Assembly: GCA_015709655.1 (NCBI GenBank)
Contig: CP054181.1
Coordinates: 1,298,207 to 1,362,206 of the forward strand
Length of the DNA: 64,000 nt
From: Ignavibacteria bacterium
GTDB lineage: Bacteria; Bacteroidota; Ignavibacteria; Kapaibacteriales; Kapaibacteriaceae
Direction of reading: 5' to 3'
Shown: positions 9,048-18,709 of the stretch, piece by piece
How positions within the stretch are numbered: position 1 is the first letter of the stretch
How the letters are laid out: each line of letters starts with the position of its first letter
The notes under the pieces: generated by a model
Seen by the model: only the letters and a program-made list of their open reading frames with translations
The model's database searches: none
What the model was told of the DNA's origin: nothing
Translations under genes and position numbers: made by a program

Positions 9048-9284
9048 ATGAAGATATTTCAGTTTGGCAGACACCGTATACCGTTTGCCGATGTACACGA
9101 CATTAACGTCGAGTACCGATATCAAGACAATGAGATGTTTGTGGATTTAGAAATCCAGGGTGGTGCCCAGCTTAGTTTAAACCTACCGGATTCGCTCGAG
9201 TTTATGGAGCAGTTTATTACAAAAATCCGGCATGTTAAAAACCTTCCCGGAGAAAGCACACGGCAGGTTGAATCTCCCAACTAA
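9048..9284 (+). CDS. Small conserved-looking cytoplasmic protein (78 aa)
   Basis: Not recognised. A short acidic, soluble protein starting MKIFQFGRHRIPFADVHDI, with no signal peptide or membrane segment. Coding is supported by a start codon with a purine-rich run upstream (GTAGAGGACGCC before ATG), a separate 107-base AT-rich upstream region that could hold a promoter, and no better ORF on the other strand. It ends 31 bases before the converging stop of the aminotransferase gene. Function unknown. Confidence 0.6.
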   Translation: MKIFQFGRHRIPFADVHDINVEYRYQDNEMFVDLEIQGGAQLSLNLPDSLEFMEQFITKIRHVKNLPGESTRQVESPN

Positions 9285-9315
9285 GGGTGAGGCTGCGGAA
9301 GTCAAAAGCCAACCA

Positions 9316-10470
9316 TTACAAACCCAGTTCAAGAGCAACGGCTTTTACAAGTGCATCAACTTCGGGTTGTGTGGTATAACCATGAATGCTGAATCGTAAA
9401 ATCGTGGCGTCAAGCCACGTTAAGCAAATGCACTGAATACTATACTTTTCCAGCAGAACACGCTGGAACTGTGCTGAATCCAAAACCATTGGTACCAACA
9501 CCGACCCCATCATCAACCTGTGCTGTTCCCAGTCGGACTGCACAGGTTGAATTGTATTATGAAGGCTGCATAGTGCCTGAACACCATACTGTACCAGCAA
9601 ATGCGAGTCGGATATCACTTTGTTCCAGTTGCTTTTTTTCATCCACCGCTGTGCTGCGTGAATTGTTAAAAAACATGATGGATCGCGCGTACCCAAATAT
9701 TCGTGCTCATCAATAAACGTACCGTCGTTTACTGATGTCCACGTATTGCCCCAGCTACCAATAAGGGGCGGAACATGTTGCTGCAGATGTGGTGCTACCC
9801 AAAGCATACCCGATCCCTTGGGCATACACATCCATTTGTGACAGTTAGCGGTGTACATGTCTGCACCGAGCACTCCAAGGTCAAGGTCAATATGCCCAAG
9901 GGCATGTGCACCGTCAACCAGCAACAGTACTTTTTGCCGTTGCGTAAATTCTGCAAGACGCTCTACTGGCATACGCGCCGCCGTCGGCGATGTGATATGG
10001 CTAATAAAAACGGCCCGTGTTTTCCCGGTAATTGCCTTTGTTATGATATGCATAACCGTTTCAGCATCCGGAACTGGGATTGGAATGGCAACGGTTGAAA
10101 TTGTTATGCCTGTACCTTGCAGGTGGAACTCCCATGCACGGCGGCATGCACCGTATTCATGATCCGTTAATAGTATCTCGTCGCCGGCATTAAGATAACG
10201 CGCCATGGCGTACGCCATAACGTTGGCGCCATAGGTGCTGTTGGTAACAAACACCAGGTCAGTGCGCCGTGCTCCCACCATTTGGGCAAGCTGTTCACGA
10301 GCCTGCTGCATACGTTCAGGGAGAGCATGAAAAAACGCTACAGGTTCCTTTTCAAGCAGCTGCTGCCACCGAAACTCTTCATCTAAAATTTCTTTCGGAC
10401 ATGCCCCGAACGAACCATGGTTTAGGAATACAACGTCGGGATTCAGTAAGAAATCGCTTCTGTCCATCAT
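9316..10470 (-). CDS. PLP-dependent class V aminotransferase, isopenicillin-N-epimerase-like
   Basis: Fold type I PLP enzyme of the aminotransferase class V / cysteine desulfurase superfamily, cytoplasmic. The N-terminal FLNHGSFGACP is the hallmark of the isopenicillin N epimerase-like branch. PLP contacts are D186 and H189 (LVDGAHALG), and the Schiff-base lysine is K212 in NCHKWMCMPKGSG. At 384 aa it is of normal length. Members of this branch act on diverse amino acids, and the name does not imply beta-lactam synthesis. Its ATG overlaps the stop of the OmpA-family gene by four bases (ATGA), making it the last gene of a six-gene minus-strand run. Why an amino-acid enzyme is coupled to envelope genes is not clear. 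Confidence 0.88.
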   Translation of the reverse strand: MMDRSDFLLNPDVVFLNHGSFGACPKEILDEEFRWQQLLEKEPVAFFHALPERMQQAREQLAQMVGARRTDLVFVTNSTYGANVMAYAMARYLNAGDEILLTDHEYGACRRAWEFHLQGTGITISTVAIPIPVPDAETVMHIITKAITGKTRAVFISHITSPTAARMPVERLAEFTQRQKVLLLVDGAHALGHIDLDLGVLGADMYTANCHKWMCMPKGSGMLWVAPHLQQHVPPLIGSWGNTWTSVNDGTFIDEHEYLGTRDPSCFLTIHAAQRWMKKSNWNKVISDSHLLVQYGVQALCSLHNTIQPVQSDWEQHRLMMGSVLVPMVLDSAQFQRVLLEKYSIQCICLTWLDATILRFSIHGYTTQPEVDALVKAVALELGL

Positions 10471-12416
10471 TGTTGACCTTTTTGTGCAATTCGGATACGG
10501 ACGGCTCGCTGATATGCACGTTCGGCCGGGTTATGTGCGGTCTGCGGGTCTGCCGATGTAAATTCATACGTTACCATGGCCGACGGTATTCCAAGGTATC
10601 TAACGGCTGCTTCGGCTCTCTTAATTTGAAGCTGCCGATTGTAGTCAGCTGAGCCAAATTCGTCAGTTCCGGCTATCACCGTAATGAAAGCCCCTTCCCG
10701 GATCGCCTTCCGTACTGAATCGGCAACCCGAATGTTGACGGCTGAGAATGAGTCCGAATCAAAATCAAATAGGGCCAGAAGTATGGTGTTACTGTTAACG
10801 CCACGCAGATCAGTTTGTTCAACTTTTTTACGTACAAGATTTTTCTGTACAATGGTAACGATTGCAGCGGCAGTTGCCATTACACTATTCGAATCGGCAT
10901 CGGTGGTGCGGACGGTTACCAATATCGGCCGCGAGATGGCCTGATTGGTGGTTGCGTGATTAAACGTCATGGTAACAGGTATCACGGGTTCGGTTGTTAC
11001 GCTTTGGGTTGTGGTTCCGCCTTTCACGGTTACGTACGAGGTGCAGGGCGGCGCTCCGCATGTTAGCACATGCATTGCAGAGAGCTGTACGGGATCGGCA
11101 TAGGCTGCCACCGATTCTGAGTATCGGTGCAGCATTCTGGCCTGCTCGCCAAGACGAACCTTAACGTACCGGGCTTCTGCCGCCAGCTCAGGCCGTGCAG
11201 TTGAGTCAGCTCTCTTCATCACAATACGTACCAGGTTGCGATCTACATCCAGCATGTCGATTAGGGCTGATAAACGCGACCGTGACAGACTCGGGTCTTC
11301 GTCATACGATGTTGATCCGGTTAACTCCATCAGTTCGCGCTGATCAGTTGCATCGACTACTGACTGCCGGACAGCCTGGGCAAAGCGTACCAGCGCTTCC
11401 TGACCACCAATGGGTTCAGTGCTGTTATAGTGGTAATACAATACAGGCTGCACTGCGCAGATGGTGTCGGTAATGGTTGCATTTATTACAGGTACGATAA
11501 TCGTATCATTTCTAACCACTGCATGTTCCGACTGCGCGGCAAGAATTAAACTCGAAACCGGAACCGGCTTCACCTGTGGCGGCGGTGGTGGCGGCGGCGG
11601 CGGAGGAGGAGGAGGAGAGGGCCGGGGGACTGCATACGAAAACAGTACTCCGGCATCAATGCCGGAAATTACCCAGGGGGCAGCCTTTGTAATACTGCTC
11701 AGGCCGACCGTATAGCTTGCAAAAGGAAAAAAGTTGATGTCTTTTGTCAATGGGACCCGGTATAGCGCAGCCAGACGAATACTAAACGTTAATGACGTAG
11801 GCTGCGGAAGCTGACCCTGTTGGGCTTCGCGTATTCGGGTTCCGTTTTCAAAAACATACGCCGGATCTGCCGGAGCCACAAGTTCCTGCTGTTGCTCCAG
11901 GTGTGTGGTTAGTGGAACTCCAACGCGGATACCCGTCAGTAGAAAGACGTCTGTAAGGGGCGTAGGGAGTAGGGCAGCAGGCTCAACCTCGAAGGTCGTG
12001 TACGAAAGGCTGGCACGGTGTTCAACAATACCATCAGTTACCGAAGTACCGCTGATGATGTTACCCACTTCTTCGTTCTGCAAGGCAGTCCCGGGTAATA
12101 GACGGAGTCCACCCATAACACCCACCTGAACTGCTCTGTTAAATAACTTTAGCGGTGTAGTAGTAAAAATGCCAACGCCAAGTCCGGCACTAACCCCAAA
12201 TCCGTTGGTGTATGAGCTGCAACAATTGGGGAAACCCGGCAATTCAGTGAAGTCCAAACTGTGAACCGAGGCGCCTCCGAAAACCTGACCTACCAGGATT
12301 GTGCCTGATTGATTGCCAGAAGAATCTGTATCGGCTCCCTGCATAACAGTAACCGACAGTACAATCACCACATACCGGAATATCATCCCGAGTACAGAAT
12401 CCCGTGTATGAAGCAT
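10467..12416 (-). CDS. OmpA-family outer-membrane protein with polyproline linker (649 aa)
   Basis: An N-terminal hydrophobic export signal (MIFRYVVIVLSVTVMQGAD; Met11 could be the true start) precedes a ~230-residue domain with barrel-like repeats of glycine and aromatic residues. A run of 13 consecutive prolines follows (bases 11577-11615). The C-terminal ~100 residues form an OmpA-like peptidoglycan-binding domain: FDFDSDSF, the TDEFGSADYN loop and LQIKRAEAAVRYLGI supply the Asp and Arg that bind diaminopimelate in this family. Between linker and OmpA domain, residues about 300-540 are beta-rich and unrecognised. Likely role: anchoring the outer membrane to the cell wall. Its ATG directly follows the TAG of the 1206-aa gene, and its stop overlaps the aminotransferase start. 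Confidence 0.87.
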   Translation of the reverse strand: MLHTRDSVLGMIFRYVVIVLSVTVMQGADTDSSGNQSGTILVGQVFGGASVHSLDFTELPGFPNCCSSYTNGFGVSAGLGVGIFTTTPLKLFNRAVQVGVMGGLRLLPGTALQNEEVGNIISGTSVTDGIVEHRASLSYTTFEVEPAALLPTPLTDVFLLTGIRVGVPLTTHLEQQQELVAPADPAYVFENGTRIREAQQGQLPQPTSLTFSIRLAALYRVPLTKDINFFPFASYTVGLSSITKAAPWVISGIDAGVLFSYAVPRPSPPPPPPPPPPPPPQVKPVPVSSLILAAQSEHAVVRNDTIIVPVINATITDTICAVQPVLYYHYNSTEPIGGQEALVRFAQAVRQSVVDATDQRELMELTGSTSYDEDPSLSRSRLSALIDMLDVDRNLVRIVMKRADSTARPELAAEARYVKVRLGEQARMLHRYSESVAAYADPVQLSAMHVLTCGAPPCTSYVTVKGGTTTQSVTTEPVIPVTMTFNHATTNQAISRPILVTVRTTDADSNSVMATAAAIVTIVQKNLVRKKVEQTDLRGVNSNTILLALFDFDSDSFSAVNIRVADSVRKAIREGAFITVIAGTDEFGSADYNRQLQIKRAEAAVRYLGIPSAMVTYEFTSADPQTAHNPAERAYQRAVRIRIAQKGQQ

Positions 12417-15400
12417 CTATTGTACCACCACAAATGGTATTCGAAGAATTTCCTGTGCGCTCTGAACCTCTACTGCATACAAGCCCGGAACAACCCCGGC
12501 AAGTGATATCGGTATCTCGGCATCTCGGTTAATCATAATATTACTTGCTACATCAGCAATATGGTTACCATCGGATCCCACCAGCCGGACGGATACGTGT
12601 ACGGGGCTAACGGTATGGACGGCAACTGTGGCGTGTCCGCCTGCAGGTTGCGGAAACACAACGGCTGCCACGGGCTGTCCGCCGGTACGGATAATGCGCC
12701 TTACAGGATCGGGATGCTGAATAATCAGGGCACCGCTCTTGAACGTAACGGGGATTGCAGAGCCAAACCCATCTGCCGGAATAAAATCAATTAAGCATGA
12801 GTCAACTTCGGCCATCCCTGCGTAGCCATGCAGACGGGCGATCTCGGCAGTGCCGGTAAAGTCACCGTCTATCCTGAAATGAATCGTCCGCCACTGATCC
12901 GTTACTTCCTGTGAAACAATACTTACTTCGCCAACATCCGACGTTATGGTCCGTGCAAGGAACAAGCGGGGGTGCAAACGCAGTTTCCCCTCAAAGAACC
13001 TCTGTCCTGCATACAACTGCTGCTCGTTGATCTGCGCAATAACCGGGATGCTTAGCGTGTCGTTCCGGGGATCTGACGTTATCCGTGCCGATGAGATAAC
13101 GGCTGATCCTGAGTACAGCCGTAGTCCAACCTTGTTCTGTGCTCCACACGGCTGAACATAGAATTGCAGATATGCATTGCCGGAAGTTGTACCGCCAAGG
13201 TAGCGGACATCAATTCCCGTTGTCTGGCCGGGCTGCAACTCTACCGGCATCGGCGTTACGATACTGAACGGCTCACCGGATACAATCGAAACTGAGTCGA
13301 TAGTAACCTTGTTTGTGTTATTGTTGGTAACGGTAATTGACCGAACAGGAATCTCCGGAATAAACGGAAGATCGGTGTGCGAAAGGTCAAGCAGTGCGCC
13401 ACTGCCCCTGCCGGTAACTTTAACAAAGCGGCGCACAACATCCTGTCCCGCGTACCTGATGATAACGATGCCGGTATCCAGTCCCAGTTGGCGGGGAACA
13501 AACTCAACGGCAACAACCAGGGTTCCGCCGGGTGGGAGCACTGAGTCCACAATTGCTTCGGCAATGCGGTACTGAGCGTTTAAGCCCCCTTGTACAAAAA
13601 CATTGTTGATGACCACGCTAACGGGGTCGATATTCCTGAGCACGGCAAGACGTAAAATCTTTGATGATCCAACACACAGGTCGCCAAAATCTCCGTTGGC
13701 AAGCAGCATTTCAAAGTTCCGGTCGGCTACATTCACGCGCACAGGTACCTGAACACGTGCTCCGCATGCCTCAAGGACAACTGTATCGGTAAGCAATCCG
13801 GTGTCTGCCACTGCAGCATTAATCAGGAGATCCAGGCATTCACCCGGATTAAGCGTATCGGGCAGCCGTACATTTTTCACGTGCAGCCACTTGCCGAGCG
13901 TTGTTCGTACGGATGTATAAATGATTGGCACCGTACCGGTATTGCACACGGCACGTTGAATAAGTGTGTCCGTAGAGGTTCCAATGTACATCGGACTCAG
14001 TGTTACATGTTCTGCTGCGTATTGTATCGGAACAATACTAAATGTAGTATCTGAGGCGTCGGTTTCCGGAACACTAACCCTGCGCAGTAACAGGTTGTTG
14101 GTGCTGTCGATACTTGCCGAGACAATACTGGAGCCATTAGGACTGAAGGCAATATCGCTTAGCTTATTGCTGTGTCCGGCAGACGAACCGGAAGGCGGAA
14201 GCGCTGAATTTGACTGCAGGTCCAGCACTACAAGCTGGGGGTTAAATTCAAATCCCATATTGAGGAATGATCCGCTGGGACTAAACCCGAAGTTTACAAC
14301 GTTGCTACCCTGCCGGTGCAGAATTCGCACCAAGGCATCCTGCTGCATATCGTACACATAGGTCATTTGCGATTTGGGTACGTTCAACCCTGCAACAAGC
14401 TGGGGTCCTGCCATAGCAACCAGTCGCCCATCGGTAGTAGCCGTAACAAGTGATGCATAGGGTCCAAGTGCCTCAGCAATACCGGTTTGAGCCCGTTGTT
14501 CTTCGGCTCCGGTCATTGCGGAATACCGTACTACCGACCCGTCCAAGAATGCAACTGTCAGAGTTGAGCCCGTCATCCCAACGGATGCAGCAGTAGCACT
14601 GAGTTTGATGGGAATACCCGATTCAAGGTTCGCCGGGTTAAAACTCGGGATGCGGGATGCAAACCGAGGAAGAACATATCCCACGCTCCCGTCTGATGTT
14701 GTACGAATCGTTAGGGGTTGGATATCAGAATCCACCGTCATAGTGAGTGCCGGTTGTGACGTACCACTGTTAAACTTTGTGATTGTACCTCCGGATGAAC
14801 CAGCACGAGAGTGTAAGCTCAGAATATCTCTGCCTGCTCCAACATAACAAAGAGCACTTACCGGTGGGGTGCCTGACGGTGCACGATACTCACCAACTTT
14901 TTTACCATCAGCAGCATCGTATTCTACAATGTCACCATTGCCAAAAGCTGCTGCCAGATACCGTCCGTTTGCATTAAACGCAGCGGCAAGGGCAGGTTCG
15001 TGTGGTGTTGCAAGCCACTGTGAAAATGCGGCTTCAAACTTCTGGTACACACGGATGCGTACTGCAGAGCTTATGGTATTCGGAACCTCCCATTGCAGCG
15101 AGCTATCCATTGTGCTGTCGATATACGTCCAGGATTTACCATTGTCCACCGTGTACTCTGCATGTGCCTGAAACCCGGGAGTCATCCCCGCCCACCTCAG
15201 GTTTATCGTCTGGCATGGTGTTACCAGCTCGCCGCCATTAGGGTACACAACATTCAGCACTGTCCGTCGCGGGTATGCCGGAGGGTTGGCCAGGATGATC
15301 ACCGTTGTTCTTAAGCCCCCTTCAAAGGTAATGGTAAGCACATCGCTCAACGGCTTGGTTGTGGTAGGTTCACATACAAGGTCAATCCTGTATTCCAGCG

Positions 15401-16037
15401 GAGAAATCACTGTAGCAGGCAGTGGACCTGACCCAAAGGAACCCTTCCACAGTGCTTTTACTTCGGGGCGGGTGGTGGTAACGGACTCGATTACAATTGG
15501 CCGTTCGTGTTTTCCTGTTGCATCGAGTGCAGCATCTGTTGCCACAACTTTAAGTTTCAGGGTATCGGAGGCGCCGGGAGCAACAGATCCAAAGTCAATG
15601 TAACCGCGAATGTTTCTGCTCATACTGTCGCGTACAACAACAGTACCTCCTTTGCTTTTATTAAACGTTGCAGAAAAGGGAGTAGATGCCGTTATTCCCT
15701 CGTAGCTGGCAATAAGTCGTGCGCCAAGACCTTCACCAAACCGGATAGATTTCCAGACTACCAGGTGGACACCATTGCCAACATGCGTAACGCTCTCGGG
15801 TACAAGGGCAACATTGGTTTCGAGAAGATAAACGGTATTTGCTCCAAGAACAACGGGCTGACCCTTATAGGTGGTACGCACCTGTGCCTTTAAGGTAGGA
15901 TAGCCCGAAATATCCAGAGTAGAGCCTCCCGGAAATGCTACCGGGGTGACTGTAAACTGAGAATACAACGCTGATCCGAACAGCAGGAAGGCCGTCAGCA
16001 GTACGATGTAACGTTGAAATGTTGTACCAAGAACCAT
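12417..16037 (-). CDS. Large secreted protein with propeller-like and Ig-like domains and T9SS sorting domain (1206 aa)
   Basis: Begins with a signal peptide (hydrophobic residues about 10-26, ending LYSQ). The first ~330 residues are beta-sandwich-like. A WD40/YVTN-type propeller region follows (about 340-670), with repeated patterns such as FNANGRYLAAAFGNGDIVEY, FSPSGSFLNMGF and FSPNGSSIVSASIDS. Several repeats resembling choice-of-anchor-D / ASPM-type domains come next, with phrases like LNPGECLDLLINA, PPGGTLVVAVEFVPRQLG and LQPGQTTGIDVRY. The last ~75 residues (PQPAGGHATV to VVPGLYAVEV to IPFVVVQ) are a T9SS type A domain. Probably displayed on or released from the cell surface; specific function unknown. 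Followed without a gap by the OmpA-family gene. Confidence 0.85.
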   Translation of the reverse strand: MVLGTTFQRYIVLLTAFLLFGSALYSQFTVTPVAFPGGSTLDISGYPTLKAQVRTTYKGQPVVLGANTVYLLETNVALVPESVTHVGNGVHLVVWKSIRFGEGLGARLIASYEGITASTPFSATFNKSKGGTVVVRDSMSRNIRGYIDFGSVAPGASDTLKLKVVATDAALDATGKHERPIVIESVTTTRPEVKALWKGSFGSGPLPATVISPLEYRIDLVCEPTTTKPLSDVLTITFEGGLRTTVIILANPPAYPRRTVLNVVYPNGGELVTPCQTINLRWAGMTPGFQAHAEYTVDNGKSWTYIDSTMDSSLQWEVPNTISSAVRIRVYQKFEAAFSQWLATPHEPALAAAFNANGRYLAAAFGNGDIVEYDAADGKKVGEYRAPSGTPPVSALCYVGAGRDILSLHSRAGSSGGTITKFNSGTSQPALTMTVDSDIQPLTIRTTSDGSVGYVLPRFASRIPSFNPANLESGIPIKLSATAASVGMTGSTLTVAFLDGSVVRYSAMTGAEEQRAQTGIAEALGPYASLVTATTDGRLVAMAGPQLVAGLNVPKSQMTYVYDMQQDALVRILHRQGSNVVNFGFSPSGSFLNMGFEFNPQLVVLDLQSNSALPPSGSSAGHSNKLSDIAFSPNGSSIVSASIDSTNNLLLRRVSVPETDASDTTFSIVPIQYAAEHVTLSPMYIGTSTDTLIQRAVCNTGTVPIIYTSVRTTLGKWLHVKNVRLPDTLNPGECLDLLINAAVADTGLLTDTVVLEACGARVQVPVRVNVADRNFEMLLANGDFGDLCVGSSKILRLAVLRNIDPVSVVINNVFVQGGLNAQYRIAEAIVDSVLPPGGTLVVAVEFVPRQLGLDTGIVIIRYAGQDVVRRFVKVTGRGSGALLDLSHTDLPFIPEIPVRSITVTNNNTNKVTIDSVSIVSGEPFSIVTPMPVELQPGQTTGIDVRYLGGTTSGNAYLQFYVQPCGAQNKVGLRLYSGSAVISSARITSDPRNDTLSIPVIAQINEQQLYAGQRFFEGKLRLHPRLFLARTITSDVGEVSIVSQEVTDQWRTIHFRIDGDFTGTAEIARLHGYAGMAEVDSCLIDFIPADGFGSAIPVTFKSGALIIQHPDPVRRIIRTGGQPVAAVVFPQPAGGHATVAVHTVSPVHVSVRLVGSDGNHIADVASNIMINRDAEIPISLAGVVPGLYAVEVQSAQEILRIPFVVVQ

Positions 16038-16110
16038 ATACGGATGTGCATTGACTTTCGGGCAGCCTCTTTCGTTACAAAAACCTCCGGTAACCGTGAG
16101 GCATCACTGA

Positions 16111-16896
16111 TTAAAACCCCTCGGCAACATACCGTGAAAGAAAATCAACCACAACGGGGTCGGCACTGCTTCGCAGCTCGGGTACGGTACCCTGAAACCA
16201 GATAATTCCATCATGGATCATCACAACCCGGCTTGCAACATTAAAAATGCTAAACATGTCGTGCGTGATAACAACCGAGGTAACGTTCAGGGTTTGCGAT
16301 AAACCCGCTATTAAATCATCAATTTGCTGGGATGTTACCGGATCCAGACCGGTTGTTGGCTCATCATAAAAAATATAATCAGGGTTGCCAACCAGGGCGC
16401 GGGCAACACCAACGCGCTTCCGCATGCCGCCTGACAGGTCGGACGGACGTTTGGTGGACAGTTCGGTAAAAGCATGCTGATAGGCTGGTGTTTCTCGTTC
16501 GGAATACGGGGGCAGCAGGCTAACGGCACTTAACACACGTTGCGCTTCGGGAATCAACACCGCCTTGTCGTGGATACCCCGTTCCACCATGCCAATAACT
16601 ACATTGCTGTACACATTCAGCGAATCAAAAAGTGCTGCACCCTGGAACACGTAGCCAATCTGGCTGCGCACTTTGAAGAGCTCTTTACGATGTAATGTCT
16701 GAATTTGCCTGCCATCAATTTCTACGGTACCGGAATCGGCCTTCAGCAGACCAACGATATGTTTAAGCAGGACGCTTTTGCCACAGCCGGAGCGACCAAT
16801 AATGCAGGTTGTACTGCCGGAAGGAACCGTAAGGCTGATATCCTTCAGGACGGTGTTTGAGCCAAACGACTTTCTCAGACTGGTGATTTTAATCAT
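16111..16896 (-). CDS. ABC transporter ATP-binding protein, MlaF-type
   Basis: ATPase of the Mla/Ttg2 subclass, which drives phospholipid movement between inner and outer membranes with an MlaE permease and an MlaD MCE protein. Walker A is GRSGCGKS, the Q-loop is YVFQGAALFDSLNVYSNV (the FDSL feature is typical of MlaF), the signature is LSGGMRKRVGVARAL, Walker B is IFYDEPTTGLD, and the H-loop is VITHD. Length 261 aa fits. No MlaE or MlaD lies next to it in this window; instead it follows a Dpp/Opp-type double ATPase with two bases between them. The family-level call is sure; the exact substrate is inferred. Confidence 0.9.
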   Translation of the reverse strand: MIKITSLRKSFGSNTVLKDISLTVPSGSTTCIIGRSGCGKSVLLKHIVGLLKADSGTVEIDGRQIQTLHRKELFKVRSQIGYVFQGAALFDSLNVYSNVVIGMVERGIHDKAVLIPEAQRVLSAVSLLPPYSERETPAYQHAFTELSTKRPSDLSGGMRKRVGVARALVGNPDYIFYDEPTTGLDPVTSQQIDDLIAGLSQTLNVTSVVITHDMFSIFNVASRVVMIHDGIIWFQGTVPELRSSADPVVVDFLSRYVAEGF

Positions 16897-16898
16897 GG

Positions 16899-18692
16899 CT
16901 ATGCAGCATCACGTTCAGCACGGCGTTTCCGAATATCTTCAACGGTACCAAGTGGTATGGCATCTATTAAGCCCCTGGTATATTCACTTGCTGGAGAATG
17001 ATAAATATTTTGGGCAACACCGATTTCCTCGATCTTACCGGCATTCATCACAGCAATACGATCGCTGATAAACTTTACAACACTCAAGTCATGAGAAATA
17101 AAAATGTACGTAAGCTTAAACTCATCGCGCAGTGATACCAGCAGGTTAAGCACTTGTGCCTGCACCGACACATCTAATGCACTCACGCTTTCATCGCAGA
17201 TAAGCAGGCTTGGCTTTAAGGCAAGAGCGCGGGCAATACAAATTCGCTGGCGTTGTCCGCCCGAAAACTCGTGCGGGTAGTTGTTGTAATGACGTGGCAG
17301 CAAGTTTACCTTATCCAGCAGGTACAGCACCTGCTCCTTCCGCTCTTTATCGGAACTGCCGATACCATGTACTCGCAGAACCTCCGAGATTGCATTTCCC
17401 ACACTCAGGCGTGGATTTAACGAAGAGTACGGATCCTGGAAGATGATCTGGAAATCCTTGCGGAGTGCTTTCAGTTCTGCAGGCCCCAGAGCCCGAACAT
17501 CCCGGTCCTTAAACATAACCGTCCCCCCCGTAGGTTCAACCAGACGGAGCACAGCCCTGCCCGTAGTTGTTTTGCCGCAGCCGCTCTCGCCAACCAGGCC
17601 CAGCGTTTCGCCCGGGCGTACCGAAAACGACACTCCGTCCACCGCCCTTACCCAGCCGGTAATTCGGCCCAGTAGTCCGGACCTGATCGGGAAGTGAACC
17701 TTTAAATCGTTAACCGACAGGATAGGCGGCACCGTGTTGAACGCGTCGTTGCGTTGTTGTATTTCGATCTCGGAAAACTTCAGTTGATGTACGAGCGCAT
17801 CGGGATTATCGGCGGTACGCTCGGTAATATTACCGGCATCATCCTCCACCATAAAGTCAAGAACAGTTGGAAGAACCTTCAATTTTGTATCCAGGCGCGG
17901 GCGGCATGCCAGGAGTCCCTTGGTATAGGGGTGCTGAGGGTTGGTAAATATCTGTTCAACGGGTCCCTGCTCAACAATTTTACCTTTATACATTACGATA
18001 ACATCATCGGCAATTTCGGCGATCACACCCAAATCGTGGGTGATAAACATCATGCTCATACCGTGAGTGCGCTGAAGTCTGCGCATCAAATCCAGTATCG
18101 TTGCCTGTACCGTAACGTCAAGGGCAGTAGTTGGCTCATCGGCAATCAGCAGATCCGGATTGCAGCTCATTGCCATGGCAATCATAACGCGCTGCTTTTG
18201 TCCGCCCGACAGCTGGTGCGGGTACGACCGCAGCATGTGTTCCGGTCGGGGAAGCTGCACTTCGTTCAGCAGTTCAAGGGCACACCGGGTTGCTGTTTGT
18301 TTATCAACTTTTTGATGAAGCCTGATGGCTTCAATAATCTGATTCCCACATGTAAATACAGGGTTAAGTGACGTCATTGGTTCCTGGAAAATCATCGCAA
18401 TGCGGTTTCCCCGATAGGCGCGCATGGAATCTTCCGAAAGCTGCAGTAGGTCTGTCACCGTGCCGTCGGCCTCGGTAAAGCAGACGCTACCGCTTACGAT
18501 TTTACCGGGTGGGCTTTGGATAAGCCGCATAACGCTAAGGCTTGTTACCGATTTCCCCGAACCGGATTCGCCCACGATACCAAGGGTGCGTCCCTTCCCC
18601 ACCGAGAAGCTCACGTTATTCACGGCCTTTACCACAGCCCCTTCGGTACGGAACTCAGTGGTAAGCCCCTTAACATTCAGTAGTGTTTCCAT
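16899..18692 (-). CDS. Double ATP-binding protein of Dpp/Opp-type peptide ABC transporter
   Basis: A fused pair of ATPases equivalent to DppD plus DppF (or GsiA). First half: Walker A GESGSGKS, signature [14 protein letters not shown], Walker [13 protein letters not shown]. Second half: Walker A GESGCGKT, signature [15 protein letters not shown], Walker [13 protein letters not shown] (Ser replaces the usual Pro-Thr after Glu). Both halves carry the oligopeptide/nickel C-terminal extension motif ([15 protein letters not shown] and [15 protein letters not shown]). I place the start at 18692 ([10 protein letters not shown]), where homology begins; an upstream in-frame ATG at 18725 would add 11 residues overlapping the transporter gene. 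No permeases or peptide-binding protein occur in the window, so its partners must be encoded elsewhere. Confidence 0.92.
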   Translation of the reverse strand: METLLNVKGLTTEFRTEGAVVKAVNNVSFSVGKGRTLGIVGESGSGKSVTSLSVMRLIQSPPGKIVSGSVCFTEADGTVTDLLQLSEDSMRAYRGNRIAMIFQEPMTSLNPVFTCGNQIIEAIRLHQKVDKQTATRCALELLNEVQLPRPEHMLRSYPHQLSGGQKQRVMIAMAMSCNPDLLIADEPTTALDVTVQATILDLMRRLQRTHGMSMMFITHDLGVIAEIADDVIVMYKGKIVEQGPVEQIFTNPQHPYTKGLLACRPRLDTKLKVLPTVLDFMVEDDAGNITERTADNPDALVHQLKFSEIEIQQRNDAFNTVPPILSVNDLKVHFPIRSGLLGRITGWVRAVDGVSFSVRPGETLGLVGESGCGKTTTGRAVLRLVEPTGGTVMFKDRDVRALGPAELKALRKDFQIIFQDPYSSLNPRLSVGNAISEVLRVHGIGSSDKERKEQVLYLLDKVNLLPRHYNNYPHEFSGGQRQRICIARALALKPSLLICDESVSALDVSVQAQVLNLLVSLRDEFKLTYIFISHDLSVVKFISDRIAVMNAGKIEEIGVAQNIYHSPASEYTRGLIDAIPLGTVEDIRKRRAERDAA

Positions 18693-18709
18693 GCAAGGCA
18701 AAGATAGGG

